From an uncultured Bacteroidales bacterium (GTDB lineage: Bacteria > Bacteroidota > Bacteroidia > Bacteroidales > WCHB1-69), in the NCBI GenBank assembly GCA_946413585.1, contig CAMKLG010000020.1:1-46024 (forward strand): a DNA stretch of 46,024 nt, in the 5' to 3' direction. Position 1 is the stretch's first letter, and every line of letters starts with the position of its first letter. Under the pieces are notes generated by a model. The model had not been told where the DNA came from. It saw only the letters and a list, made by a program, of their open reading frames with translations, and did no database searches. The translations under genes and the position numbers were made by a program. Positions 7,867 through 15,836 of the stretch are shown piece after piece.

Positions 7867-7888
7867 AATCGCTCAATTTTTTGGACCG

Positions 7889-7896
7889 CAAAAGTA
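7889..7896 (-). promoter_or_regulatory. Bacteroidetes -7 promoter box for the COG0523 GTPase
   Basis: On the - strand TACTTTTG matches TAnnTTTG, about 23 nt before the ATG. No Zur-like operator could be identified by eye. Confidence 0.5.
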
Positions 7897-7920
7897 CAAA
7901 AAAAAACAGTTCTACCCCTC

Positions 7921-7955
7921 CTAAACCCTAAACCCTAAACCCTAAACTCTAAACT
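7921..7955. repeat. Heptamer array, 5 units (CTAAACC/CTAAACT)
   Basis: Three CTAAACC and two CTAAACT units overlap the stop codon (TAG at 7954-7956) of the PP2C phosphatase gene. They look like plant-type telomere repeats but are one of many heptamer arrays in this window. Confidence 0.9.
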
Positions 7956-9879
7956 ACACCCCAACCCTCAAGCACAACAATGTCAGGTCATCATTCGGTT
8001 CTGCACCGGCTCTATGTTCCTCAACGGCAACAGTCAGCAAATCTACCACCTGACGGGCATTCATATTCTGCATATCTTGCATCAACTCAATCAAACGCTC
8101 GTTGCCTAAAATCTCCTGATTCGAATTTTCGGCTTCGTTAAGTCCGTCAGTATAGAGGAGTATCTGTTTGCCCTTGATATTCTCTATGCTTTCGCCATAG
8201 AACGGAACATCCTCAATAAGACCGAGCGGCTGGTTGTGGTACTTCATATCAAGAAATTGTCCGTCGATGACCGGGGCGTTGTGACCGCATTCACAATAGT
8301 CGAGGTGCCCAGTGCGAAGATCGACCTTGCCGATGAACATCGTGACAAACATGGCTTGATCATTATCCTTGGAGAGTATCGTGTTGATTTGGTTGGCGAT
8401 TTCCACCGGGGAGAGACCTTGCTGCGCCACGATGCGGAAAAGGTTGCGCGTGACGGCCATAAAGAGGCTAGCGGGAACACCCTTGCCGGAGACGTCCCCC
8501 ACGCAGAAATTCAGCTTCTCATCCTGGATAAAGTAGTCATAGAGGTCACCGCCCACCTCTTTGGCAGGAGAGATGGAGGCGTATAGGTCAATGTCCTCAC
8601 GGTCAGGAAACGGCGGGAAAATACGAGGCACCATGCTCATCTGTATTTCACTGGCTACCTTCAGTTCTCTTTCTATAGAGGCCTTCTGCGTGGTGGTGTC
8701 CTTCAATTCTTCAATGTAATTGACCAGCGAATGCTGCATATTGGTGAACGTCTGGCTGAGTTGCCCGATCTCGTCGGTCCGATCGTCCTGGGGCAATGTC
8801 ATACTGAAGTCACCGGAGGCGATGGTTTCCGCTTGGCGTGCAAGGCGCGTGAGAGGTTTGAGTTCGTGGCGGATGGACAAACCACACACCAACATCAGCA
8901 GCAATAGTCCTCCAAAGACCGTACCCGTCACGGTACGACGCAATTTGTTGAAACCGCCGAAAATATCGTTCTCCGTACAAACAATGGCCACACTCCAACC
9001 CGTCGTTCCCAAAGGTTTGAAGAAAACAAAACAATCCTCGTTGTCAACCTTGAGTTGGCGCATACCGTGTTCGCCACGCTGCATGGCATGGCCAAGTTCC
9101 ACCATGGCTGAATCAGGTTGCTCCATCGACTCGGTAAAAATAGACTGATAAACAAGCTTATTCGAGTCAGGATGAACAAAATAGGTGCCGCCCTGCCCAA
9201 TCATGATGCTATAAGAATGGGGATAAGGTTTCACGGCCGAAATGGTTTTCGAAAGCCATTCCAACGAAATATCCACGGATACTGTGCCTATATATTCCCC
9301 ATTGTTTTTTTTCATGGGCTTACAATAGGAGGCTATCATCTCGTCAGAATTGATGCCGTAAGGGTTGAAATTCAAGAAGGGTTCTGTCCAAACCGGGCGG
9401 TCCAACAGCTTACATAGCTGGTACCAGTCCATGTAAAAGTACTCGTAATGCTCATTTCCCTCCTGTGTGGTGAGAATCGTACCGTTGTTATTAAGTGAAT
9501 AGGCGGAAAAATAGCGTCCGCGCTCCGGATAAAAATTAGGTTCGAAAGCGATGGAACAGCCATTGAGATCGGGGTTGTTCTCTAAAATTTGACGCGTATA
9601 AACGAACATGGAGTCCGGCGCATTAAGATGGCGGCGCACCAACCATTCGATGTTGTTGGTTGCGACTTCCACCCGATCCATTATGTTGGTCACACGCAAG
9701 ACGGTGTTGTCCAACTGATTTGTGGCACGGTTGATGGCTTCCTGACGAATAGCTTGACGCGAGACCTCGAACATGAAGCCTAACGCGGCAATCAGGACGA
9801 TGGCGGCGAAAACAACGACCAAAAGGCTCAGGCGCAACGGCAGCGACTTCTTGACTAAGGAAAAAGCTCTAAACTTCAT
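7954..9879 (-). CDS. Membrane sensor with dCache, HAMP and SpoIIE/PP2C phosphatase domains
   Basis: 641 aa. A first membrane helix at about 17-38 is followed by a periplasmic dCache-like domain (about 40-315, with RGRYFSAYSLNN, VWTEPF and MIGQGGTYFVHPD), a second membrane helix at about 317-337, HAMP (about 338-392, ASGDFSMTL...DEIGQL), a short coiled region, and a PP2C/SpoIIE domain from about 413 to the end. The metal-binding acidic motifs GGDLYDY, VGDVSGKG and NDDLTLL are all present, so the phosphatase should be active. The family (RsbU-like) usually dephosphorylates anti-anti-sigma proteins in partner switching. The partner is not in the window. The gene starts 2 nt after the stop of a periplasmic binding protein gene, which suggests they form one sensing unit. 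Confidence 0.88.
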   Translation of the reverse strand: MKFRAFSLVKKSLPLRLSLLVVVFAAIVLIAALGFMFEVSRQAIRQEAINRATNQLDNTVLRVTNIMDRVEVATNNIEWLVRRHLNAPDSMFVYTRQILENNPDLNGCSIAFEPNFYPERGRYFSAYSLNNNGTILTTQEGNEHYEYFYMDWYQLCKLLDRPVWTEPFLNFNPYGINSDEMIASYCKPMKKNNGEYIGTVSVDISLEWLSKTISAVKPYPHSYSIMIGQGGTYFVHPDSNKLVYQSIFTESMEQPDSAMVELGHAMQRGEHGMRQLKVDNEDCFVFFKPLGTTGWSVAIVCTENDIFGGFNKLRRTVTGTVFGGLLLLMLVCGLSIRHELKPLTRLARQAETIASGDFSMTLPQDDRTDEIGQLSQTFTNMQHSLVNYIEELKDTTTQKASIERELKVASEIQMSMVPRIFPPFPDREDIDLYASISPAKEVGGDLYDYFIQDEKLNFCVGDVSGKGVPASLFMAVTRNLFRIVAQQGLSPVEIANQINTILSKDNDQAMFVTMFIGKVDLRTGHLDYCECGHNAPVIDGQFLDMKYHNQPLGLIEDVPFYGESIENIKGKQILLYTDGLNEAENSNQEILGNERLIELMQDMQNMNARQVVDLLTVAVEEHRAGAEPNDDLTLLCLRVGV

Positions 9880-9881
9880 AG

Positions 9882-10856
9882 TTATTTAGCTATTAATTGT
9901 TCGTATGTAACTTCATGTTTCAACAATTTGCACTCCAGCATCAAATCACTGGCTTTTTTGACCATGTCAGGGCGAAGACGGAATTCCCTTTTCCCCGATT
10001 CGCGATCGACCTGCAGGCGGAGGATTTCTTCCAGCATCAACTTCTGTAAAACCCTGTTGGTGACAATCTGGTTTTCGTGTACATATTTCATCACGATATT
10101 CAGAGCCTCCTCCGGATGTTCTGCCGCCCATACCCAACCTTTACGGCTGGCCTCGGCAAATTTTTTCGCCTCCACGCGGTGGCTTTCATAATACGCGCGT
10201 GTCATATACACACCGTCCTCCTGCACATTGTAGCCATGGTCGCGGAAACGGTACACAGTTTTCTCACTTACAGGCAGCCCCGTCTGCACCAGCTGGTAAT
10301 ATTCGTTATAGCTCATGGCCAACGTCGCATCAATGGCACCCGTCACAAACAAGTTCACGTTAGTGGCAGAAGGTATCCATACATAGCCCAGATGCTCTTT
10401 CATATTCATGCATCGGGCCAGCTGGCCGAAACCCGCGCTCCAGATACCCACACGCTCTCCTTTCTGTGTCAATGGATTGACACCGCGTCGCGACACGATG
10501 ACGATGGCATTGTTCATCGATGTTTGCAAAATATTCACTAACTCGACACCATCATCCAAAATTTCCATAGCCTGACAAAGCTGCAAGGTGGTGGCATGGC
10601 TCTCGTTGTTGCGTACTCGATTCAAAGCCGGCTGCGTGATGGAGGGATGTACAATTTCTACCGAAAGCCCGGCTTCTTTGTAAAAACCTTTTTCCTGCGC
10701 CACGTAGTAGCCTGCGAACTGCGCCTGAGCGGTCCATTGTGGCGTGAAGATGAACTTCTCCTGTCCCTTCACTTTCACACACACTAACAAGAACAATACA
10801 AAGAGGTAACCTAAACGTATCTTACTGCAATATTTCCTTTTAGATCTTTTATTCAT
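9882..10856 (-). CDS. NMT1/THI5-like periplasmic solute-binding protein
   Basis: 324 aa with an N-terminal signal (basic MNKRSKRKYCSKIR, hydrophobic LGYLFVLFLLVCV, likely cut after KGQ). The core matches the THI5/NMT1 periplasmic binding fold: FTPQWTAQAQFAGYYVAQEKGFYKEAGL near the start, with the W-xx-QAQFAGYY pattern known from ThiY-type pyrimidine-binding proteins, and GIWSAGFG for the second half of the ligand pocket. No ABC permease or ATPase is nearby. Instead the gene is followed after 2 nt by a dCache-PP2C sensor. A role as ligand-presenting co-receptor is more likely here than transport; the ligand is unknown. A promoter box lies at 10921-10928. Confidence 0.8.
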   Translation of the reverse strand: MNKRSKRKYCSKIRLGYLFVLFLLVCVKVKGQEKFIFTPQWTAQAQFAGYYVAQEKGFYKEAGLSVEIVHPSITQPALNRVRNNESHATTLQLCQAMEILDDGVELVNILQTSMNNAIVIVSRRGVNPLTQKGERVGIWSAGFGQLARCMNMKEHLGYVWIPSATNVNLFVTGAIDATLAMSYNEYYQLVQTGLPVSEKTVYRFRDHGYNVQEDGVYMTRAYYESHRVEAKKFAEASRKGWVWAAEHPEEALNIVMKYVHENQIVTNRVLQKLMLEEILRLQVDRESGKREFRLRPDMVKKASDLMLECKLLKHEVTYEQLIAK

Positions 10857-10920
10857 TATTATCTCAGAGCTTTATATTTTGAATAAAGTTTACGACACCT
10901 GTTATCTCCAAATGAAGCGG

Positions 10921-10928
10921 CAAATGTA
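10921..10928 (-). promoter_or_regulatory. Bacteroidetes -7 promoter box for the binding protein/phosphatase pair
   Basis: On the - strand TACATTTG matches TAnnTTTG, about 65 nt before the ATG at 10856. The DNA behind it is A/T-rich with an AAAAAATCA ... TGATTTTTT inverted repeat (10931-10956). Confidence 0.45.
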
Positions 10929-11021
10929 CAAAAAAATCAAAAAAATATGATTTTTTATATTGCTTAACTTTTAAACGCCCATTGTTTACATTTTTCATTT
11001 AGGGTATATTCGAATTTTATG

Positions 11022-11029
11022 TATGTTTG
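11022..11029 (+). promoter_or_regulatory. Bacteroidetes -7 promoter box for wecB
   Basis: TATGTTTG matches TAnnTTTG. A transcript from here would begin after the alternative upstream ATG at 11027, which supports the ATG at 11069 as the real start. Confidence 0.5.
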
Positions 11030-11068
11030 CATTTTATTAAGACTATTCCTTTTTTGAAGAAAAACATA

Positions 11069-12142
11069 ATGAAAATCGTCACCATACTCGGCGCCCGCCC
11101 GCAGTTCATCAAAGCAGCGGTGGTTTCTCGTCAATTTCTGCAAAATAATGAAATACAGGAGATTACCATCCATACGGGACAACACTTCGACCGCAACATG
11201 TCGCAGCTCTTCTTCGAGGAGATGGGGTTGCGCGAGCCCGACTACAACCTCGACATCCACGGGCTACCGCACGGTGCGCTCACCGGACGCATGATGGAGC
11301 GCATCGAGGAGGTGCTGATGGCCGAAAAGCCCGACCGCGTATTGGTCTATGGCGACACCGACTCCACCCTCGCGGGCGCACTCACAGCCAAGAAGCTGCA
11401 CATCCCCGTGGCGCACGTGGAGGCTGGCTTGCGCTCCTTCAACGAGGCGATGCCCGAGGAGGTCAACCGCGTGCTCACCGACCGTCTCAGCGACCTGCTG
11501 TTCTGTCCGACGGAACTGGCGGTGCGGCAGCTCGAAGCGGAAGGCCGCAAAACCGCCGACGTGCAAATCGTGATGTGCGGCGACGTGATGAAGGATGCCG
11601 CCCGCATCTTCTCCCCGCTCATGCGCGCACCCGCCACTCCACTCCCCGACCGCTACGTGCTCTGCACCCTCCACCGCGCCGAAAACGTGGATAACCCACA
11701 GATACTGAAACAAATGCTCTACGCTTTGGAACTCACCTGCCAAACCATCCCGACCGTCTGTCCGCTGCACCCGCACACCCGCAAAAGCCTGGAGGCCATC
11801 GGCTATCCCATTGACCGATCCCCCATCCGATTCATCGAACCCGTGGGCTATTTGGAGATGCTTTACCTGCTGAACCACAGCACGTTGGTCATGACCGACA
11901 GCGGCGGTCTGCAAAAAGAAGCCTACTACATGAGAAAGTACTGCATCACCCTGCGCAACGAAACGGAATGGACGGAGTTAGCGGGCTGCGGCTACAACCA
12001 CGTCGTCGGCACCGAACCGATGAACATCCTCCAAACGGTCCAGAACCTGCTCGACGTCCCGCCAGTGTTCCCGTTCGAGCTGTACGGCGACGGCCATGCG
12101 GCGGAGGTGATTGCGGAGAGGATAGCGGTTTGTCATCTCTAA
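11069..12142 (+). CDS. wecB: UDP-N-acetylglucosamine 2-epimerase (non-hydrolysing)
   Basis: 357 aa from the ATG at 11069. The frame is open to 11027, but MKIVTILGARPQFIKAA is the normal family N terminus and the promoter box lies over the earlier ATG. The enzyme interconverts UDP-GlcNAc and UDP-ManNAc for surface polysaccharide synthesis; cytosolic, GT-B fold. Motifs visible in order: GARPQFIKAA, HTGQHFDRNMS, VYGDTDSTLAGAL, HVEAGLRS, EEVNRVLTD, CTLHRAENVDN, HPHTRKS and TDSGGLQKEAYYM. These include the expected acidic and His catalytic positions. The expected partner (UDP-ManNAc dehydrogenase) is not adjacent, so the gene stands alone. GC content is clearly higher than in the Rhs region. Confidence 0.92.
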   Translation: MKIVTILGARPQFIKAAVVSRQFLQNNEIQEITIHTGQHFDRNMSQLFFEEMGLREPDYNLDIHGLPHGALTGRMMERIEEVLMAEKPDRVLVYGDTDSTLAGALTAKKLHIPVAHVEAGLRSFNEAMPEEVNRVLTDRLSDLLFCPTELAVRQLEAEGRKTADVQIVMCGDVMKDAARIFSPLMRAPATPLPDRYVLCTLHRAENVDNPQILKQMLYALELTCQTIPTVCPLHPHTRKSLEAIGYPIDRSPIRFIEPVGYLEMLYLLNHSTLVMTDSGGLQKEAYYMRKYCITLRNETEWTELAGCGYNHVVGTEPMNILQTVQNLLDVPPVFPFELYGDGHAAEVIAERIAVCHL

Positions 12143-12236
12143 GTTCAGGTGCCAAGTTCCGATTTTCGGAAAAGCGAAGCAACGAACTGCGAACATCCAA
12201 CTTCAAACGCCCGTCTGTTCGTATTCATAAATTATG

Positions 12237-12244
12237 TACCTTTG
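12237..12244 (+). promoter_or_regulatory. Bacteroidetes -7 promoter box for kal-kce
   Basis: TACCTTTG matches TAnnTTTG, 54 nt before the kal ATG. It separates kal-kce from wecB. Confidence 0.5.
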
Positions 12245-12298
12245 CCGTCTCGAAAAACAATGTCTTTATTATTATAATTTTTTGAAATTAAATACATT

Positions 12299-12694
12299 AT
12301 GGAAGAAAAGAAAACATCAATGATTCGTTTGAGAATGAGTTCTCAAGACGCCCATTATGGCGGAAATCTGGTTGACGGCGCACACATGCTCGCCCTGTTC
12401 GGCGACGTGGCCACCGAGCTGCTCATCATGCAAGACGGCGATGAAGGCCTCTTCTGCGCTTACGACAACGTGGAGTTCCTCGCCCCTGTGTATGCCGGCG
12501 ACTACATCGAAGCGGTCGGCGAGATCACCAAAGTGGGCAACACCTCCCGCAAGATGGTCTTCGAGGCCCGCAAGGTCGTCCGTCCGCGTCCCGACATCAG
12601 TGCCTCCGCCGCCGACGTGCTGGAAGAGCCCATCGTGGTCTGCCGCGCCTCCGGCACCTGCGTCGTCCCGAAACAGTGCCAACGGAAAAATTAG
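12299..12694 (+). CDS. kal: 3-aminobutyryl-CoA ammonia-lyase
   Basis: 131 aa, hot-dog fold size. It removes ammonia from (S)-3-aminobutyryl-CoA to give crotonyl-CoA in the lysine fermentation pathway; cytosolic. Characteristic motifs are [21 protein letters not shown] near the N terminus ([15 protein letters not shown] is typical of Kal), DVATELLI, and [18 protein letters not shown], which resembles the thioesterase/dehydratase hot-dog core. The next gene encodes the enzyme that makes its substrate, which strongly supports the call. The first ATG (12299) is used, shortly before the conserved IRLRMS. Confidence 0.88.
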   Translation: MEEKKTSMIRLRMSSQDAHYGGNLVDGAHMLALFGDVATELLIMQDGDEGLFCAYDNVEFLAPVYAGDYIEAVGEITKVGNTSRKMVFEARKVVRPRPDISASAADVLEEPIVVCRASGTCVVPKQCQRKN

Positions 12695-12722
12695 TTTACA
12701 AGTTTAGTAGCTTAGAAGCTTC

Positions 12723-12750
12723 TAAACTATAAACCTTAAACTATAAACTA
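12723..12750. repeat. Heptamer array, 4 units (TAAACTA)
   Basis: TAAACTA, TAAACCT, TAAACTA, TAAACTA in the 68-bp gap between kal and kce. Confidence 0.85.
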
Positions 12751-12762
12751 TACACCAAAAAT

Positions 12763-13593
12763 ATGGAAAAACTGATCATAACCGCCGCTATTTGCGGTGC
12801 AGAAGTAACGAAAGAACAGAACCCTGCCGTGCCTTACACCGTCGAGGAGATCGTGCGTGAGGCGAAGAGCGCCGTGGATGCCGGCGCCGCCATCGTGCAC
12901 CTGCACGTGCGCGAGGACGACGGCACGCCCACCCAAAGCCGCGACCGCTTCCAGGAGTGCGAGGAGGCCATCTACAAGGCTTGCCCGAACGTCATCCTGA
13001 TTCCCTCGACCGGCGGTGCCGTGGGCATGACCCCCGACGAGAGACTGCAATCGACCGACACCACCCCGATTCCGGAAATGGCTACCCTCGACTGCGGCAC
13101 CTGCAACTTCGGCGACGAGATTTTCGACAACACGATGCCGACCATGCGCGCCTTCGGCAAACGCATGATGGAACGCGGCATCAAACCCGAATACGAGTGC
13201 TTCGAGATGGGTCACCTCGACACCATCCTCACCATGGCCCGCAAAGGCGAAGTGCCCGGCGCCCCCATGCAGTTCAACTTCGTGTTAGGCGTGCCCGGCT
13301 GCACCCCCGCTACCGTTGACAACCTCTGCTGGTTGGTGAAGAACATCCCCGCCGGCAGCACCTGGACAAGCACCGGCATCGGTCGCCACGCCTTCACCCT
13401 CGCCGCTCCCACCATCGTGATGGGCGGTAACGTGCGCGTGGGCTTCGAAGACAACCTCTACCTCGAACGCGGCGTGCTCGCCAAGAGCAACGGCGAACTG
13501 GTCGATAAGGTCGTCCGCATGGCCAAACTGCTCGGCCGCCCCGTCGCCACCTCCGACGAAGCCCGCGAGATTCTCGGTCTGAAAAAACGGTAA
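12763..13593 (+). CDS. kce: 3-keto-5-aminohexanoate cleavage enzyme (BKACE family)
   Basis: 276 aa, full length for the DUF849/BKACE family. Kce condenses 3-keto-5-aminohexanoate with acetyl-CoA and splits the product into 3-aminobutyryl-CoA and acetoacetate. The TIM-barrel metal site is visible as HLHVRED with His46 and His48, and GFED with Glu229/Asp230; Glu14 (CGAEV), Ser82 (IPSTGG) and Arg225 (VRVGFED) fall at or within one residue of the positions described for characterised Kce, as far as I recall them. VGMTPDERL and ECFEMGHLDT are further family motifs. It forms an operon with kal. Aminomutase, dehydrogenase and CoA-transferase genes of the pathway are not in the window. Confidence 0.9.
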   Translation: MEKLIITAAICGAEVTKEQNPAVPYTVEEIVREAKSAVDAGAAIVHLHVREDDGTPTQSRDRFQECEEAIYKACPNVILIPSTGGAVGMTPDERLQSTDTTPIPEMATLDCGTCNFGDEIFDNTMPTMRAFGKRMMERGIKPEYECFEMGHLDTILTMARKGEVPGAPMQFNFVLGVPGCTPATVDNLCWLVKNIPAGSTWTSTGIGRHAFTLAAPTIVMGGNVRVGFEDNLYLERGVLAKSNGELVDKVVRMAKLLGRPVATSDEAREILGLKKR

Positions 13594-13607
13594 CATTTGA
13601 GATTATT

Positions 13608-13628
13608 GGCCGCCATAATATGACGGCC
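13608..13628. repeat. Hairpin with GCCATAATATGAC core
   Basis: GGCCGCCATAATATGACGGCC is a nearly perfect 21-nt inverted repeat just after kce. Its 13-nt core recurs after the giant protein gene at 24675-24693. Confidence 0.6.
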
Positions 13629-13634
13629 CTTCAT

Positions 13635-13670
13635 AAAAGCACCCCGGAAGAGATTCTGGGGTGTTTTATT
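13635..13670. terminator. Terminator after kce
   Basis: AAAAGCACCCC pairs with GGGGTGTTTTA across a short loop and is flanked by A and T runs on both sides. It could serve both kce (+) and lptE (-). Between it and 13743 there is only CAACAA-rich low-complexity sequence. Confidence 0.65.
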
Positions 13671-13742
13671 TCAAAGAAAAAGCAACAACAACAGCAACAA
13701 CAACATAAAGCCTCTCTATACGACAGACAAAAGTTCTAACCC

Positions 13743-13764
13743 AACAACTACTAACTGCTAACTA
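13743..13764. repeat. Degenerate heptamer array (CTAACTG)
   Basis: ACAACTA, CTAACTG, CTAACTA, then a diverged unit, just downstream of the lptE stop codon (on the - strand). Confidence 0.65.
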
Positions 13765-13771
13765 CCGTTGA

Positions 13772-14380
13772 CTACCAGTTCACGAAAGCTTTATTGAAAA
13801 TATCTTCGGTGAGCGCATCGACAATGGTTTCCACCAAACCGGACTCCACACTGCTCAAGTTCTGGGAACTATTGTAATCGGCATAACGCGAAAAGGTCTG
13901 CTCAAAATTCAAATTTTCATCGAATTTATTGGTAAATCGTACCCTCACCGTGATAGTGAGACGGTTCTGGGCAGGCGTATCATTGCCCTGAATAGCCACA
14001 GGATTAACCGAATAATCAACAATTTCACCCTCAAACTCATAGTCACCGTTGTTGTCAACGAGGGTCAATGGGGTCATTCCTTGGATTTTATTTTCCAGAT
14101 TGGTCGTAAACACCTGACTAAGCGTAGGATTCACCAGCGAGGCGTTGTTCGGAAATGTGGCGACAACCACCGTCTTCGCTCGCGCATCCACCGTGCCGCC
14201 CGAGAGCGAAACGGTCATGCGGCAAGCGGTTAACAATACCGCGAGAAAGACAAGACATGCGCTACCCCACACTGCGCTCCTGTGTCGCTTGTATGGGGTT
14301 ACTTGCACTTCGTGTGTCTCGTCCCTTCGGGACTGCTCAAGGAAATTATTTCTAAATATAGGGGCTTTTCGATTCATCAC
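13772..14380 (-). CDS. lptE: LptE-family LPS assembly lipoprotein
   Basis: The ORF is 202 aa from the ATG at 14380, but the signal sequence only begins near residue 37: VWGSACLVFLAVLLTAC, with lipobox LLTAC. The first ~36 residues come from a repeated intergenic element (14263-14357), so the real start may be the GTG at 14270-14272, which is preceded by AGGAG. The mature part (SLSGGTVDARAKTVVVATFPNNASLVNPTLSQVFT...GDYEFEGEIVDYSVNPVAI...AQNRLTITVRVRF) matches Bacteroidetes LptE, the outer-membrane lipoprotein that plugs LptD and helps insert LPS. Lying next to the sigma-54 regulator gene is a familiar Bacteroidetes arrangement. Confidence 0.8.
   Translation of the reverse strand: MMNRKAPIFRNNFLEQSRRDETHEVQVTPYKRHRSAVWGSACLVFLAVLLTACRMTVSLSGGTVDARAKTVVVATFPNNASLVNPTLSQVFTTNLENKIQGMTPLTLVDNNGDYEFEGEIVDYSVNPVAIQGNDTPAQNRLTITVRVRFTNKFDENLNFEQTFSRYADYNSSQNLSSVESGLVETIVDALTEDIFNKAFVNW
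14263..14357. repeat. Intergenic hairpin/CTCAAGGAA element, copy A
   Basis: Reads (+ strand) CCCCACACTGCGCT, GGGGTTACTTGCACTTCGTG, hairpin TCCCTTCGGGA, then CTGCTCAAGGAA and an A/T-rich tail. Three related copies lie at 15677, 17020 and 18133. This copy overlaps the annotated 5' end of lptE. Confidence 0.65.
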
Positions 14381-14381
14381 T

Positions 14382-14402
14382 ACAACTACTAACTGCTAAC
14401 TA

Positions 14403-14409
<7 letters not shown>
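14382..14409. repeat. Heptamer array, 4 units (CTAACTG/CTAACTA)
   Basis: ACAACTA, CTAACTG, CTAACTA, CTAACTG. The last units contain the stop codon of the sigma-54 activator gene on the - strand. Confidence 0.88.
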
Positions 14410-15632
<1,223 letters not shown>

Positions 15633-15676
15633 ATTTGTTTCTTTATTCTTCTGTAGCCTTTCCTCTTCTTTATTCT

Positions 15677-15760
15677 AGGGGTTGCGCTTCGCTTACCCCT
15701 GGCTACCAAGCTCTTGCCCCTACGGGGCCGCTCAAGGAATTATATTACAATATTATTATC
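15677..15760. repeat. Intergenic hairpin/CTCAAGGAA element, copy B
   Basis: GGGGTTGCGCTTCGC, then CTTGCCCCTACGGGGC hairpin, CGCTCAAGGAA and an ATTATATTACAATATTATTA tail, upstream of the sigma-54 activator gene. The remaining gap to 15816 has no gene. Confidence 0.6.
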
Positions 15761-15816
15761 CCGCCCTTTGGGCACCTATTGTAGGCAGGCCTGCTTTTTC
15801 TCTGCTCTCGCTCATT

Positions 15817-15836
15817 CACAACTGCTAACTACTTCA
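15817..15836. repeat. Short heptamer array (ACAACTG/CTAACTA)
   Basis: About three diverged heptamers overlap the stop codon (TAG) of the esterase-LysM gene on the - strand. Confidence 0.6.

Noticed and set aside
6982..7938. Long + strand ORF (318 codons) opposite the COG0523 GTPase gene
   Set aside because: Its N-terminal Val/Met-rich run is simply the antisense of the His/Asp-rich linker; the opposite strand has all family motifs.
7921..7955. Telomere-like repeat (CCCTAAA-type), suggesting a linear chromosome end or eukaryotic DNA
   Set aside because: Only five units, inside a normal bacterial gene order, overlapping a stop codon, and one of many heptamer arrays of differing sequence.
11264..11914. 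- strand ORF of 216 codons opposite wecB
   Set aside because: Antisense shadow of a conserved epimerase gene.
13676..13742. CAACAA-rich stretch considered as a small gene or structured RNA
   Set aside because: Low-complexity triplet repeat of ~30 nt with no start, structure or conserved motif.
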